A stretch of DNA of 64,000 nucleotides. It comes from CAZMNF01 sp964567595 (lineage in GTDB: Bacteria; Bipolaricaulota; Bipolaricaulia; RBG-16-55-9). The stretch is taken from positions 1 through 64,000 of the forward strand of contig CAZMNF010000003.1 in the NCBI GenBank assembly GCA_964567595.1, read 5' to 3'. Shown here piece after piece: positions 49,183 to 61,492 of the stretch. A program made the position numbers and the translations under genes. The notes beneath the pieces are model-generated. The model saw only the letters and a list, made by a program, of their open reading frames with translations. It ran no database searches and was not told where the DNA came from. Each line of letters begins with the position of its first letter. Position 1 is the stretch's first letter.

Positions 49183-51918
49183 CTAAAAGCGGGGGCCGAG
49201 GTTGACAAAGACGTTTGCAGCGTCCGTGTCGAAGCGATAGGCCAGGCCGGCTTGGAGGGTGCCGTCGATCAGGCCGTAGCCGAGCGACACGTCCAGTTGG
49301 AACTCCGCGCCGGCGCTCAGCGTCGCCTTCGCCGGGTCGAGTTCGTCGCCGGCGGTGCCGATGTCGACGAACAGGTTGCTGGAGAGCGTGTCGAGAAAGA
49401 CCGGCCAGGGCGTTGCTCCACAGCAAGCCCGCTGGATTCGCCAAACTGGAACGCGGTAGTCGAGGCTTGCGCGCGCCACCTGATGGCCGACGGCGACGCC
49501 GCGAGGCGTACCGCGCACGGGATAGGGCCCGCGAGCGCCCCCGAGTCGGAACTCGTCCGTGTCGCTCCAGGCCGTTTGGACGTCGATGCCCAGTCGATGG
49601 GCACCCCCCTCGCTCGACAGCGGCAGACGGAGGTCCTCCTGCCAGCGGAGCTCCAGGCGATGGCTGGGAGACTGCGGCGTGCCGATGAGCGTCCCCTCGA
49701 CCCGCACCCGAGACGTCCGTTCAAAGCGGCCGATGCCGCTGGTATCGGTGAGGCGGCCCTCCAGGAAGAACCGATTGTCGTCAGCCGTGTGGCGCCAGCC
49801 CAATGCCAGCGAGCGCGTGCGGCCCAGATCGATCGGCAGCGGAAAGCGCACTCGGACCGATTCCGCAGAGCCTGCTGGTCCCCCGCGAAACCGGACGTTC
49901 AAGGCCGGACGGATGCGCTCGTTCGTGTAGTCGAACGCGTAAAAGAAATCCAGCGGCGCGATCCCGAGCCCCAGGGATAGACGGTACGCATGCTCGCCGA
50001 GAGGATCGGCGTTGCGCGTCCGAACGCCGAGCTGGCTCGGCGTCACGAGCGCCCGCCAGTAGCTCGGGATCAAATCGGCGCCAGGCTGATACGGGGTGGT
50101 CGTGACGCCCTCGTCGGGGAGGGGAGCTCGGTCGTCTGATTCTGTTTCTTGACCCCCGTTGCTCGGGGTATCAACCCGCGTCCAGCTTGAGGGCTCGTAC
50201 GGCGACGTCCGGATCGTGAATCCCTCCGTGCCGTAGCCGACGAACGCCAGTCGGCTCCCCGTTGGCGACACCGACGGATCGAACGCGCCTGCCGGAGTTT
50301 GCGTTACCCGGAACGTCGTGTCGGTGTCGAGGTTGCGCCCGAAGACTTGGGGGACGCCGCCGCGGTCGTCGGCATAGAGCAGCCAGCGGCCGTCGGGCGA
50401 GAAGGCCGGATCGCGCGCCTCGGATGGCCCTGAGACGAGCGTGGTCATGCGCTGCCCCCAGCGATCGAGCATCACGAGATCGGTTCCCGTCGATCGTCGC
50501 CAGAGGCTGAGCGCGAACCGGTCGCCGTCTGGGGCCACGTCCATGCTCAGCACGCGCGTGCTCGCATCGAACGTGCGCAGGACCTGGCGAACGATGTCCT
50601 CGACCTCGCCGTCCGCATTTCGGATGAGCTCTAAGACCATCAGCGACTGGCCCAGGCCGGGCTCGCTCCGCGTCGCGAGGAAGCGGTTCGGGTCGTCGGG
50701 AAAGGCCGCCACGGCCTCGATCCGTTCGTCGGTGGTGAGGCGGCGTTCCTCGTCCGAGCTGAGCCGATACTCGACCAGATCCATCACGTGTCGCCCGTTC
50801 GGGCCCAGGCGCATCTTCGGATAGACAAGGGTGGTCGTCTGGTTCGGCCCGCTCTGGATCTGGCTCCATGCGGCCGGACCGGTCCGGCCGTCGATCAGCG
50901 CTCGGTCCGTCGTGCCATCGGCCGTTGTGAGCCGGAGGCCGGTCCGGCGCTCGGCATGCTCGTGCCGATAAGCCAGCGCCGTGCCGTCCGGCGCCCATGC
51001 CGGATCCCGGCTGCGCCCAGGTGGGCTGGTCCGCTCGGCGGCAGGTTCGGCGCTGTCACGTTGGGGCGTGGCCTCCACAAGGTCTCGATAGTATCCCTCG
51101 GAGGACAGGCCCGTTGTGGCGAACAATGGATCCGCGATCAGGGGGATCAACGGGCGCTCGGCATAGAGCTCGCTCAGTCGCCGCTCGATCGGCTCTTCAC
51201 GCGCTTGTGAGATTTGTTCAAGCCAAGCCGCAGCGAGCGCGCCCGCCTTGGGGCCAACCGGCAGGCCGTTAGCTCCCGTATGCGGAGCGCTCAGGTCCGC
51301 AAGCGTGGGCCAAGTGCCGGCGTGGCGCCAGGCGCGAACGGCCATGTCGGGCAGGGCGGTGTCGACGGCGTCGGTGTTGGCGAGCCCCAATGCCTCTCGA
51401 AGGTAGAGCGGTTTCACGACACCGGGCGCGGCAATGGAGCCGACGACGGCTCGGAGGTCCTCGGAGAAGGCACCGACGCGCGTCCGGTCGACGAGTTGGC
51501 CATAAGCGACGAAAACCTCTTCCATAAGTCCCGATCCGTGCAGCGTCATCCAGCCGTCGGTGCTCTGTGGCACGGGATGGTCGATATAGATCACCGGACG
51601 CGGGACGACCTCGATGCGCGAACGGGGCTGATCGTGCCGATCGGACAGCACGATCGTCGGCGTCGCCGGCGGTGTGGCGCCCAGATGTTCCTGCCAGTGC
51701 TCGTGGGCCCGCGAGGCCGAAGCGGCTGCAGCCTGGGCTGCGCTGGCCACATTCGGCGTGTAGAGCACCCGAACGTGTTCGGCATCCAGCTCTCGCCAAT
51801 CGAGCCGGGGATTGGGGACCCATGGCTCCTTTTCGTTGCCCATCGCGACGACGGACGGGGCCGCCACCAGCACCAGCAGCAGGCCGATCAAGATCCAGAT
51901 CGGACGTTGCGGATCCAT
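49183..51918 (-). CDS. Outer-membrane protein with WD40/TolB-like propeller and C-terminal beta-barrel
   Basis: 911 aa. Signal peptide WILIGLLLVLVAAPSVVA (residues 7-24). Residues about 30-300 form a domain with an M1-metallopeptidase-like flavour seen in related proteins (no HExxH found). Residues about 300-600 hold TolB/WD40-like PD40 blades: RDPAWAPDGTALAYRH, ARDPAFSPDGRWLLYADD and FDPSVSPTGSRLAFVG. Residues about 640-911 form a beta-barrel ending VFVNLGPRF with terminal Phe, as in Omp85/BamA C-termini (GYGLIDGTLQAGLAYRFD). The stop of the upstream barrel gene is 2 nt before this ATG. Function in the outer membrane is unknown. Confidence 0.83.
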   Translation of the reverse strand: MDPQRPIWILIGLLLVLVAAPSVVAMGNEKEPWVPNPRLDWRELDAEHVRVLYTPNVASAAQAAAASASRAHEHWQEHLGATPPATPTIVLSDRHDQPRSRIEVVPRPVIYIDHPVPQSTDGWMTLHGSGLMEEVFVAYGQLVDRTRVGAFSEDLRAVVGSIAAPGVVKPLYLREALGLANTDAVDTALPDMAVRAWRHAGTWPTLADLSAPHTGANGLPVGPKAGALAAAWLEQISQAREEPIERRLSELYAERPLIPLIADPLFATTGLSSEGYYRDLVEATPQRDSAEPAAERTSPPGRSRDPAWAPDGTALAYRHEHAERRTGLRLTTADGTTDRALIDGRTGPAAWSQIQSGPNQTTTLVYPKMRLGPNGRHVMDLVEYRLSSDEERRLTTDERIEAVAAFPDDPNRFLATRSEPGLGQSLMVLELIRNADGEVEDIVRQVLRTFDASTRVLSMDVAPDGDRFALSLWRRSTGTDLVMLDRWGQRMTTLVSGPSEARDPAFSPDGRWLLYADDRGGVPQVFGRNLDTDTTFRVTQTPAGAFDPSVSPTGSRLAFVGYGTEGFTIRTSPYEPSSWTRVDTPSNGGQETESDDRAPLPDEGVTTTPYQPGADLIPSYWRALVTPSQLGVRTRNADPLGEHAYRLSLGLGIAPLDFFYAFDYTNERIRPALNVRFRGGPAGSAESVRVRFPLPIDLGRTRSLALGWRHTADDNRFFLEGRLTDTSGIGRFERTSRVRVEGTLIGTPQSPSHRLELRWQEDLRLPLSSEGGAHRLGIDVQTAWSDTDEFRLGGARGPYPVRGTPRGVAVGHQVARASLDYRVPVWRIQRACCGATPWPVFLDTLSSNLFVDIGTAGDELDPAKATLSAGAEFQLDVSLGYGLIDGTLQAGLAYRFDTDAANVFVNLGPRF

Positions 51919-51920
51919 TC

Positions 51921-52962
51921 TCAGGGCAGAACTCCGGTCTCGAGCGACAGGTTGGACTCGCCTTCGCGGTTGATTCCCACGGTCAGGCGCGTCTGCAGCT
52001 CCGGCCAGAACAGCGACACGCCCCAGCCGAACAGGGCCCCTTCGCCAACGGGCTCGTCGAGGAGCCAACCTCCCTCGAAGAACACCGATCCCAGCAGGCG
52101 CATGTCCACGGGCAGGGTCCCCGCGCCGGTCCCGAAGATCCGGGCGAGATCGATCCGGAACAGCGACGAGGTGAAGAGCCGGTGTTGCTGCTCCACCGAT
52201 GCCAGGACGTAGCGCGCTGAGGAGATGCGCTTGCCGTAGCTGCGCAGGTTGAGGTCGAACTCGAGGCCCGGCAATTCTACGGGATTTTCGAGGCTGCCCA
52301 TCTCGAACCGGAATTGCGTTTGTCCCGCGAACAGCCGCGTCCGGCTGTGGAACGTGCTGAAGGACTGATCCGGCGAGCCGAGCGGTTGCCCCGTCAGGTA
52401 TTGGCCGCGCGTTTCCAGTCGGAATCCGAGCGGAAGCGGCCACTGGAGCGTGCTGTCAAGGTTGAGGTACCGGACGCTGGGCGGATCGGCTTCGCGGCCT
52501 TCCACTGGCCAAAGCTCGCCGACAAAGCCCGTCCCGCTCAGCGTGCTCTGCTGGATCGCTTGACCGACCAGGCCCGTCTCCTCGCCGCCGAGCCAGCGAT
52601 AGAGGGCGATCAAGTCCGCGCCGACGTGGATGCCGGCTTCGCCCTCGCGGCCGCGCACGCGGCTGTCCGGCCAGTCGCCGTAGGACAGCGATGCCACCTC
52701 CCGATAGGCCAGGCCGGTCGTGTAGCGGACCGCTCGGCTGTTGAGGCCGTAGGCGCCGCCCACGGTCGTCGTCCAGTCGCTGAAGCCGAGATCAACGTTG
52801 AACCCCAGAAGGAGCCCGTCGCGCCCGCTGCTCGTGATCACGGGCCGGAGGCCGGGCGTGATGGCCGGCTCGTCGTCGCCCGCTTGGGCCCAGCCAGAGG
52901 CGCTGCTGACGAGGACGGCAACGCTCGCGAGCGCGATCGCTGCCCAGCGCTTGGCCATGGCG

Positions 52963-52970
<8 letters not shown>
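51921..52970 (-). CDS. Outer-membrane beta-barrel protein, partner of the downstream large barrel
   Basis: 349 aa. Signal peptide AKRWAAIALASVAVLVSSASGWAQ is followed by about 16 amphipathic strands with Gly-rich turns (LLLGFNVDLGFSDWTTTVGGAYG, AGIHVGADLIALYRWLG, RLFAGQTQFRFEMG). The C-terminus NLSLETGVLP lacks the terminal Phe. Start ATG 52970 overlaps the stop of the ABC-F gene; ATG 52958 is an alternative start. The pair with the large propeller-barrel protein is on one transcript downstream of ABC-F, which is unusual. Confidence 0.78.
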
Positions 52971-54912
<1,942 letters not shown>

Positions 54913-54954
54913 GCTAGTTCCTCGCGGGCTCTTGCTTTCGCCGTCGGCCCACAG

Positions 54955-54983
54955 AGTGTAGAGGATGCGCATGGAGGCGACAA
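54955..54983 (-). promoter_or_regulatory. ABC-F promoter
   Basis: TTGTCG (54983-54978), 17-nt spacer, TACACT (54960-54955) on the minus strand. Confidence 0.7.
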
Positions 54984-55037
54984 TCGAACGGCCCCCGATG
55001 GGACGTCTGCTGTCACGCGTTCAACGGATGCGCTGTC

Positions 55038-55066
55038 TTGTCGAGCATGATCCCCGAGTCTATACT
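55038..55066 (+). promoter_or_regulatory. Leaderless promoter of eno
   Basis: TTGTCG (55038-55043), 17-nt spacer, TATACT (55061-55066), ending 8 nt before the ATG at 55075. There is no ribosome site. Confidence 0.75.
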
Positions 55067-55074
55067 GATTCCGT

Positions 55075-56340
55075 ATGACCATCCGAACGATCGACGCACG
55101 CGAAATTCTCGACTCCCGAGGCACCCCGACGATCGAAAGCGACGTGGCGTTGGAGGACGGATCCGTCGGTCGCGCCGCGGTGCCGTCCGGAGCCTCCACG
55201 GGCAAGTTCGAAGCCCTGGAACTGCGGGACGGCGATCCCTCGCGCCATCACGGCAAGGGCGTCCAGACCGCCGTTGGCAACGTCAACGGGACCATCCGGC
55301 CCGAGCTGCAAGGCATGGACGCATCTGAGCAGACGGCCATCGACCGGGCCATGATCGACCTCGACGGGACGGCCAACAAGGACCGACTCGGCGCGAACGC
55401 GATCCTGAGCGTCTCCCTCGCCGCCGCCCGTGCCGCGGCCCGATCTCAAGACATCCCGCTCTATCAGCATATCCAACGGCTTTCGGGGGACACGGGGGCG
55501 ACGTTGCCCCTCCCGATGATGAACGTCCTGAACGGCGGCGAGCACGCCGACAACGCGCTTGAGGTTCAGGAGTTCATGATCGTGCCCGTCGGCGCTCCGT
55601 CCTTGAGCGAGGCCGTCCGCGCGGGCGCGGAGATCTTCCAGTCGCTCAAGACGATCCTGAGCAGCCGGAACCTGAGCACGGCGGTCGGCGACGAGGGCGG
55701 CTTTGCGCCTCGACTGGCGTCCAACGAAGAGGGGCTCAGCGTGCTCATGGAAGCGATCAAGGCAGCTGGGTACTCGCCTGGCGACGACGTGGCGCTGGCG
55801 TTGGACGCCGCGGCCAGCGAGTTCTACGACGAGCAAAAGCGTGCTTATCAATTTGAAGGACGCGACGCGGACGTCGAAGCTATGGCCGAGATCTACCGCG
55901 GATGGCTGGCGGCCTATCCGCTGATATCGCTGGAGGACGGCCTGGATCAAGACGATTGGGCGAGTTGGACGACGCTGACGGAGCAACTCGGCGGCCAGCT
56001 CCAACTCGTTGGCGACGACCTTTTCGTGACGAATCCGACGCGCCTGCAGCGGGGCATCGAGGAGGGCGTCGCCAACTCGATCCTCGTCAAGGTCAACCAG
56101 ATCGGCACGCTCACCGAGACGCTGGAGACGATCGGGATGGCCAAACGGGCCGGCTACACGACGGTCATTTCGCATCGCTCGGGCGAGACCGAGGACACGT
56201 TCATCGCGGACTTGGCCGTCGGCACCGCGAGCGGCCAGATCAAGACCGGGTCGCTCTCGCGCAGCGAACGGACGGCGAAGTACAATCAGCTGATCCGGCT
56301 CGAGGGCGAGCACGGGCTCGAGCTCGCCCCGCGCCCGTAG
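55075..56340 (+). CDS. eno: Enolase
   Basis: 421-aa glycolytic enzyme (2-phosphoglycerate to phosphoenolpyruvate). Motifs: IDAREILDSRGTPTIE, VPSGASTGKFEALELRDGD, metal ligands in LALDAAASEFYD, SLEDGLDQDDW and LVGDDLFVTN, catalytic Lys in SILVKVNQIGTLTET, and SHRSGETEDTFIADL. Full length. No Shine-Dalgarno; a leaderless promoter is clear. It heads eno - ftsB-like - dnaE - yvcK. Confidence 0.98.
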   Translation: MTIRTIDAREILDSRGTPTIESDVALEDGSVGRAAVPSGASTGKFEALELRDGDPSRHHGKGVQTAVGNVNGTIRPELQGMDASEQTAIDRAMIDLDGTANKDRLGANAILSVSLAAARAAARSQDIPLYQHIQRLSGDTGATLPLPMMNVLNGGEHADNALEVQEFMIVPVGAPSLSEAVRAGAEIFQSLKTILSSRNLSTAVGDEGGFAPRLASNEEGLSVLMEAIKAAGYSPGDDVALALDAAASEFYDEQKRAYQFEGRDADVEAMAEIYRGWLAAYPLISLEDGLDQDDWASWTTLTEQLGGQLQLVGDDLFVTNPTRLQRGIEEGVANSILVKVNQIGTLTETLETIGMAKRAGYTTVISHRSGETEDTFIADLAVGTASGQIKTGSLSRSERTAKYNQLIRLEGEHGLELAPRP

Positions 56341-56343
56341 GCG

Positions 56344-56646
56344 ATGTCGCCGGCCCAACGTCGACTGCGGCTCATTGCCCTGACCATTGCGATATTGGCG
56401 CTGGGCGTCTTTTTCGGGATGCGCGAGCACTCCATCGCCCAGCTCCACCGCGAGATCGACGCCGTGCGCGAGCAACGGGCCCAGGTCGAGGCGCGGATCG
56501 ACGAGCTCCAGACGCGGCTCGAGCGTCGCGACGATCTCGGCTACATCGAATATTTGGCGCGCAAGGAGCTCGGCTTGATCCGGCCGGGCGAGGAGAAGTA
56601 TTTTCAGATCGCGGACCCCGAGCGATCCGGGCCCGATGGAGATTAA
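56344..56646 (+). CDS. Septum formation initiator family protein (FtsB/DivIC)
   Basis: 100 aa: short cytoplasmic head, one transmembrane helix (LIALTIAILALGVFFGM), a periplasmic coiled coil (residues about 30-65: QLHREIDAVREQRAQVEARIDELQ) and the family tail YIEYLARKELGLIRPGEEKYFQI. A divisome component linking FtsL and FtsQ. The eno-ftsB arrangement is seen in many bacteria. It begins 3 nt after eno and ends 6 nt before dnaE. Confidence 0.93.
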   Translation: MSPAQRRLRLIALTIAILALGVFFGMREHSIAQLHREIDAVREQRAQVEARIDELQTRLERRDDLGYIEYLARKELGLIRPGEEKYFQIADPERSGPDGD

Positions 56647-56652
56647 TCAACC

Positions 56653-59600
56653 ATGAGCTTCGTTCATCTGCACGTTCACTCCGAATACAGCCTGCTGGAC
56701 GCAACGTGCCGCATCCAGCAGCTCGTGGCCCGCGCCGCGGAGCTGGAGATGCCGGCGCTGGCGTTGACCGACCACGGCCTGATGTGCGGCGTTGTCGAGT
56801 TCGTCCAGGCCGCCCAAGACGAGGGCATCAAGCCGATCATCGGCTGCGAGCTCTATGTCGCCCCCAAGAGCCGTACGGAGACGAAGCAGTCCGAGAAGTA
56901 CTATCACCTGACCGCGTTGGCCCGGAACGAGCGGGGCTATCAGAACCTCATGAAGCTATCGAGCCTCGGGTACCTGGAAGGCTTCTACTATCGGCCGCGC
57001 GTGGATAAGGACCTGCTGCGCCAATACGGCGACGGGCTGGTGCTGTTGTCCGGATGCCTGCAGGGCGAGGTCCCGAAGCTCGCCCTGAACGACGACATGG
57101 AGGGCGCTGCCCAGGTGCTGCAGCAATATCAGGAGGTCGTCGGCTCGGACAACGTCTACGTGGAGCTGCAGGATCATGGCATCGACGAGCAGCAGACGAT
57201 CCGTCCCAAGCTGATCGAGTTGGCCCGCTCGCTCGATCTGCCGCTTGTCGCTTCCAACGACGTCCACTTCCTTCACCCGGAGGATCACGCCGCGCACGAG
57301 GTCTTCATCAACGTCGCCTCCAACAAGTCGAAGGAGAAGCGGTCCTATCCCGACGCGCTCTATCTCAAGTCGCCCGAGCAGATGCGCGAGCTGTTCGCGG
57401 ACGTGCCCGAGGCTGTCGACAACACCGTGGAGATCGCCGAGCGCTGCAACGTCGAGCTCGATCTGACCCAGACGCACCTGCCCGAGTTCGAGGTGCCCGA
57501 ATCCGAAGACAGCCCGGAGAGCTATCTGGAGACGCTGGCATGGGAGGGCCTCCGTGAGCGCTACGGCGAGATCACCGACGAGGTTGAGGAGCGCTTGCGT
57601 CACGAAATCAACGTCATCTGCGACATGGGCTACGCTGCCTACTTCCTCATCGTTCAGGACTTTATTCAATTCGCCAAATCAGAAGATATTCCCGTCGGAC
57701 CCGGGCGAGGATCCTCGGCGGGCAGCCTCGTCTGCTATGCGCTCGGGATCACGAACGTCGATCCGCTCAAATACGGCCTGATCTTTGAGCGCTTCCTCAA
57801 TCCCGATCGCATTCAGCTTCCCGATATCGACATCGACTTCTGCGTCCGGCGCCGCGACGAGGTGATGGACTATGTCGAGGCGAAGTACGGAGCGGACCAC
57901 GTCGCCCAGATCATCACCTTTGACACGATGGCCGCGCGCAGCGCGGTGCGCGACGTGGCCCGCGTCATGGAGTTTTCCTTCAACGATGCCGATCGGATCG
58001 CCAAGCAGATCCCCTTCGGAACGAAGCTCCAGGAGGCCATTGACAACTCCCAAGAGCTTCAGACGATGCGCGACGAGCAGCCGGACGTCGCGAGGCTGTT
58101 GGATGTCGCGCCGAAGCTCGAAGGCCTGACTCGCAATCCTTCGACGCATGCGGCGGGCGTCGTCATCGCCCCCGACGAGATCACCGAGTATGCGCCGCTG
58201 ATGAAGCTCTCCGACGGCGCCGTCGTCACGCAGTACGAGATGAACGCGCTCGAGGAGATCGGCATGCTCAAGATGGACTTCCTCGGGCTGCGCAACCTCA
58301 CCGTCCTCGACGACACACGCAAGTCCATCGAACGAACCGGGGAGACTCCGCCCGACTTGGACGAGCTGTCGCTGGAGGACGAGGCGACGTATGCCATGCT
58401 CCAACGCGGCCGGACGGCTGGCGTGTTCCAGCTTGAAGGCTCCGGCATTCGCGATATGCTCATGCGGTTGGAGCCGGAGCAGTTCGAGGATCTCATCGCG
58501 GTGCTCGCGCTCTATCGACCCGGTCCGTTAGAGAGCGGCATGGCGGAGAGCTACATCGAGCGCAAGCACGGTCGCGAGGAGGTCGACTATCCGCACGAGA
58601 AGCTCCAAGAAGTGCTCGCGGACTCCTACGGCCTGCCCATCTACCAGGATCAGCTCTTGCGCATGGCCCGCGTCATGGCCGGATTTTCCTATGCCGAGGC
58701 CGACACTCTCCGCAAGGCCATCGGCAAGAAGAAGAAGAAGTTGATGGCCCAGATGCGGGCCAAGTTCATCGACGGCTGTGTCGACAACGGGGTGGAGCAG
58801 GAGACGGCGGAAAGGCTGTTCGAGGACATTGAAAAGTTTGCCCGCTACGGCTTCGTCAAAGCCCACTCGACCGCCTACGCGCTCATCTCGTACTGGACCG
58901 GCTATTTGAAGGCCCACTACCCCACGCACTACATGGCGGCGCTCATCACCAGCGTCGCGAGCAACGCGGACAAAGTGCGCGAATACATCAACGCCTGCCG
59001 GTCGCTCGGCATCGACGTGCTCCCGCCCGACGTCAACGAAAGCCGCGGCGAGTTCACGCCGGTGGAACGCGAGGACGGCACGGGCGCGATTCGGTTCGGG
59101 CTCAGCGCGATCAAGAACGTCGGCGACGGGGCGGTGGCGGCGATTCTGCAGGCTCGCGAGGACGGGCCGTTCGAGTCGTTCCTCGACGTCTGTCGGCGCG
59201 TGGACGCCGCGTCGCTGAGCCGGGACCTCGTGCAGAGCCTCATCAAAGCCGGCGCCTTCGACCAACTCGGCACGCGCAAGGGCCAACTGGAGCAAGTCGA
59301 AGTCGGCCTCGAAGAGGCCGATCGGGCCCACAAGGAGCGCCTGAGCGGGCAGAGCTCGTTGTTCGGCGAGGACGACGACGCCGAGCCTGCCGAGCTGGCC
59401 GCTTCCGACGAGCTGCAGAGCACGGATGAGTACGCCCACGAGGAGTTGCTCAAGATGGAGCGGGAGCTGCTCGGGCTCTACGTCAGCGGCCATCCGCTTG
59501 ACGATCTCGATCAGCGCCTGGAGCTTTTCCGCTCGCACGCGATCGTCGAGCTCAAGGACGCTGCCGACGAGGCCGAGGTCCGACTGGCGGGCCAGATCGA

Positions 59601-60099
59601 GGAGGTCACCACGAAGACGACGCGCAACGGCCGTGCGATGGCCTTCCTTACGCTGGAGGACCTGACGGGCCAGACCGAGGTTGTCGTCTTCCCCGATCTC
59701 TACGAGACGCGTCAGGATCTGTTGGACGAGGATCCCGTCCTGGTGGTCGAAGGGAAGCTGGAGGAGCGCAACGGTCGCCGAAACGTCATCGCCAACGACC
59801 TTCGGGCGTTCGAGAAGCTGGAGTCGTCCAGCGTGCTCAACGTGCGGCTGGACGCGGACAAGGTCGACGAAGCCCGGCTCAAGGACCTCAAGTCGCTGTT
59901 GACGCAATACCCAGGGGCGACGCCGATCGTACTGTACGTGATGGCGAACGGCAGCTACCGGACCGTGGCGGCCGGGGAAGGGGTCCGCGTGCAGATCGAT
60001 CCGGGGTTGATCCGGGACGTCGAGGCGTTGCTTGGGCCGGGCACCGTCAAATTGGCCCCGCAGGGCTCGCGCCGACGGGATGCCGTTGGCGCGTCGTGA
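56653..60099 (+). CDS. dnaE: DNA polymerase III alpha subunit
   Basis: 1148-aa replicative polymerase. N-terminal PHP domain FVHLHVHSEYSLLDA...LTDHGLMCG; polymerase palm motifs VGPGRGSSAGSLVCYALGIT and LPDIDIDFCVRRRDEVM (active-site Asp residues); AGVFQLEGSGIRDMLMRL; then GYLKAHYPTHYMAALITSV; a C-terminal OB domain (VRLAGQIEEVTTKTTRNGRAMAFLTLEDLTGQTEVVVFPD) and tau-binding tail. Length suits DnaE1. PHP His residues are kept, so it may have built-in proofreading; not proven. Confidence 0.98.
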   Translation: MSFVHLHVHSEYSLLDATCRIQQLVARAAELEMPALALTDHGLMCGVVEFVQAAQDEGIKPIIGCELYVAPKSRTETKQSEKYYHLTALARNERGYQNLMKLSSLGYLEGFYYRPRVDKDLLRQYGDGLVLLSGCLQGEVPKLALNDDMEGAAQVLQQYQEVVGSDNVYVELQDHGIDEQQTIRPKLIELARSLDLPLVASNDVHFLHPEDHAAHEVFINVASNKSKEKRSYPDALYLKSPEQMRELFADVPEAVDNTVEIAERCNVELDLTQTHLPEFEVPESEDSPESYLETLAWEGLRERYGEITDEVEERLRHEINVICDMGYAAYFLIVQDFIQFAKSEDIPVGPGRGSSAGSLVCYALGITNVDPLKYGLIFERFLNPDRIQLPDIDIDFCVRRRDEVMDYVEAKYGADHVAQIITFDTMAARSAVRDVARVMEFSFNDADRIAKQIPFGTKLQEAIDNSQELQTMRDEQPDVARLLDVAPKLEGLTRNPSTHAAGVVIAPDEITEYAPLMKLSDGAVVTQYEMNALEEIGMLKMDFLGLRNLTVLDDTRKSIERTGETPPDLDELSLEDEATYAMLQRGRTAGVFQLEGSGIRDMLMRLEPEQFEDLIAVLALYRPGPLESGMAESYIERKHGREEVDYPHEKLQEVLADSYGLPIYQDQLLRMARVMAGFSYAEADTLRKAIGKKKKKLMAQMRAKFIDGCVDNGVEQETAERLFEDIEKFARYGFVKAHSTAYALISYWTGYLKAHYPTHYMAALITSVASNADKVREYINACRSLGIDVLPPDVNESRGEFTPVEREDGTGAIRFGLSAIKNVGDGAVAAILQAREDGPFESFLDVCRRVDAASLSRDLVQSLIKAGAFDQLGTRKGQLEQVEVGLEEADRAHKERLSGQSSLFGEDDDAEPAELAASDELQSTDEYAHEELLKMERELLGLYVSGHPLDDLDQRLELFRSHAIVELKDAADEAEVRLAGQIEEVTTKTTRNGRAMAFLTLEDLTGQTEVVVFPDLYETRQDLLDEDPVLVVEGKLEERNGRRNVIANDLRAFEKLESSSVLNVRLDADKVDEARLKDLKSLLTQYPGATPIVLYVMANGSYRTVAAGEGVRVQIDPGLIRDVEALLGPGTVKLAPQGSRRRDAVGAS

Positions 60100-60139
60100 C
60101 CTCGACGGCCAAGATCCCAGGGGAGAAGGGAACTTAAGC

Positions 60140-61456
60140 GTGATCGAACGGCCCGCATGGCGACGTGCGCTCACCTGGGTTTATCCCGGCATGCGCGTCA
60201 AGCGCTGGGCATTGCTCATTGGGGCGTCCGGCGTTGTTACCGTGATCGGCCTTGTCGGGCTGATCGGCCGGGGGAACCTCCGCGTGCTTTACGCGCTTTT
60301 TGAGGGCGCGCCCCTCGGCGCCTACGTGGCTCTGGTCGTCGGACTGCTGGGGCTCGGCATCGCCGGCGTCAGCATCGGGGTGCGCGGCCTCGTCCACTCC
60401 ATCATCCGCGGGGTCTCGCCGGAATACGAGGGCCGGACCTCGGAAGTGATTTACCACCAGCGTCGACTGAGCCGCGGGCCGAACGTCGTGGCGATCGGCG
60501 GCGGTACGGGGCTATCGACGCTCTTGCGCGGCCTCAAGCACTGGACGTCCAACATTACCGCCGTCGTGACCGTGATGGACAGCGGCGGCAGCTCGGGCCG
60601 ACTTCGCGAGGAACTGAACATGCTCCCGCCCGGCGACATTCGCAATTGCCTCGTCTCCCTGGCCGAGGACGAGTCGCAGATGGGCCAACTCTTCGGGCAT
60701 CGCTTCAGCGAAGGCTCTGTCAAAGGCCACTCCGTGGGCAACCTCGTCTTGGCCGGGCTCCACGAGATGACCGGATCCTTCGATCGCTCCATCGCCGAGC
60801 TGAGCGAGCTGTTGAACATACGGGGCCGTGTCCTGCCCGCGACGTTGGAAAACGTCCATCTTGTGGCCCATCTCGAGGACGGCACCCGCCTGGAGGGCGA
60901 AGAACCCATCGGCGAGTGCAGCGCCCACCTCGCCCAGCTTGAGCTGTCAGAGCCCGATGTCGAACCGTACCCGGAGGTCCTACAGGCCATTCGGGCCGCG
61001 GACGTCGTCGTCTTCGGCCCTGGAAGCCTGTACACAAGCATTCTGCCGAACCTGCTCGTGGATCGCGTGAGCGAGGAGATCGAACGCTCGCGGGCGGTCA
61101 AGATCTACGTCGCCAACCTGATGACCCAGCCGGGCGAGACCGAAGGGTTCTCCTTGCAAGATCACTTGGATGCGCTCGGCGCCCACATCGATGTCAGTGC
61201 CATCGACTACGCGATCGTCAACGACGAGCCCATTCCCGAGGACCTGCGGCAACGGTATCGCGACGACGGCGCGGAGCCGGTCGAACTGGACACCCCCGAG
61301 GCGAACGCGTATGGGCTCGAACTGGTCAAAGCCGATCTGCTCGACGTCGTCAGGTTGGACGATAAACCGACGATTAAGCACGATGCCGAGCGTTTGACGG
61401 AGACGATCGCCCAGGTGACGCGCCGCGCGCTCACGGAGCGCCTCAAGCGCCTCTGA
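60140..61456 (+). CDS. yvcK: YvcK/CofD-like gluconeogenesis factor
   Basis: 438 aa. The C-terminal ~325 residues are the YvcK/UPF0052 domain: NVVAIGGGTGLSTLLRGLKHWTSNITAVVTVMDSGGSSGRLR, LPPGDIRNCLVSLA, GNLVLAGL, VFGPGSLYTSILPNLLV, YVANLMTQPGETEGFSLQDHL. The N-terminal ~110 residues add two transmembrane helices (WALLIGASGVVTVIGLVGLIG and APLGAYVALVVGLLGLGIAGVSIG), an addition seen in some members. YvcK affects carbon balance and cell shape. Start GTG 60140 with GAAGGGAA upstream. Cotranscribed with dnaE. Confidence 0.93.
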   Translation: MIERPAWRRALTWVYPGMRVKRWALLIGASGVVTVIGLVGLIGRGNLRVLYALFEGAPLGAYVALVVGLLGLGIAGVSIGVRGLVHSIIRGVSPEYEGRTSEVIYHQRRLSRGPNVVAIGGGTGLSTLLRGLKHWTSNITAVVTVMDSGGSSGRLREELNMLPPGDIRNCLVSLAEDESQMGQLFGHRFSEGSVKGHSVGNLVLAGLHEMTGSFDRSIAELSELLNIRGRVLPATLENVHLVAHLEDGTRLEGEEPIGECSAHLAQLELSEPDVEPYPEVLQAIRAADVVVFGPGSLYTSILPNLLVDRVSEEIERSRAVKIYVANLMTQPGETEGFSLQDHLDALGAHIDVSAIDYAIVNDEPIPEDLRQRYRDDGAEPVELDTPEANAYGLELVKADLLDVVRLDDKPTIKHDAERLTETIAQVTRRALTERLKRL

Positions 61457-61492
61457 CCGCGAATTGAGCGAGGCCGAACGAAGGAGGGCACA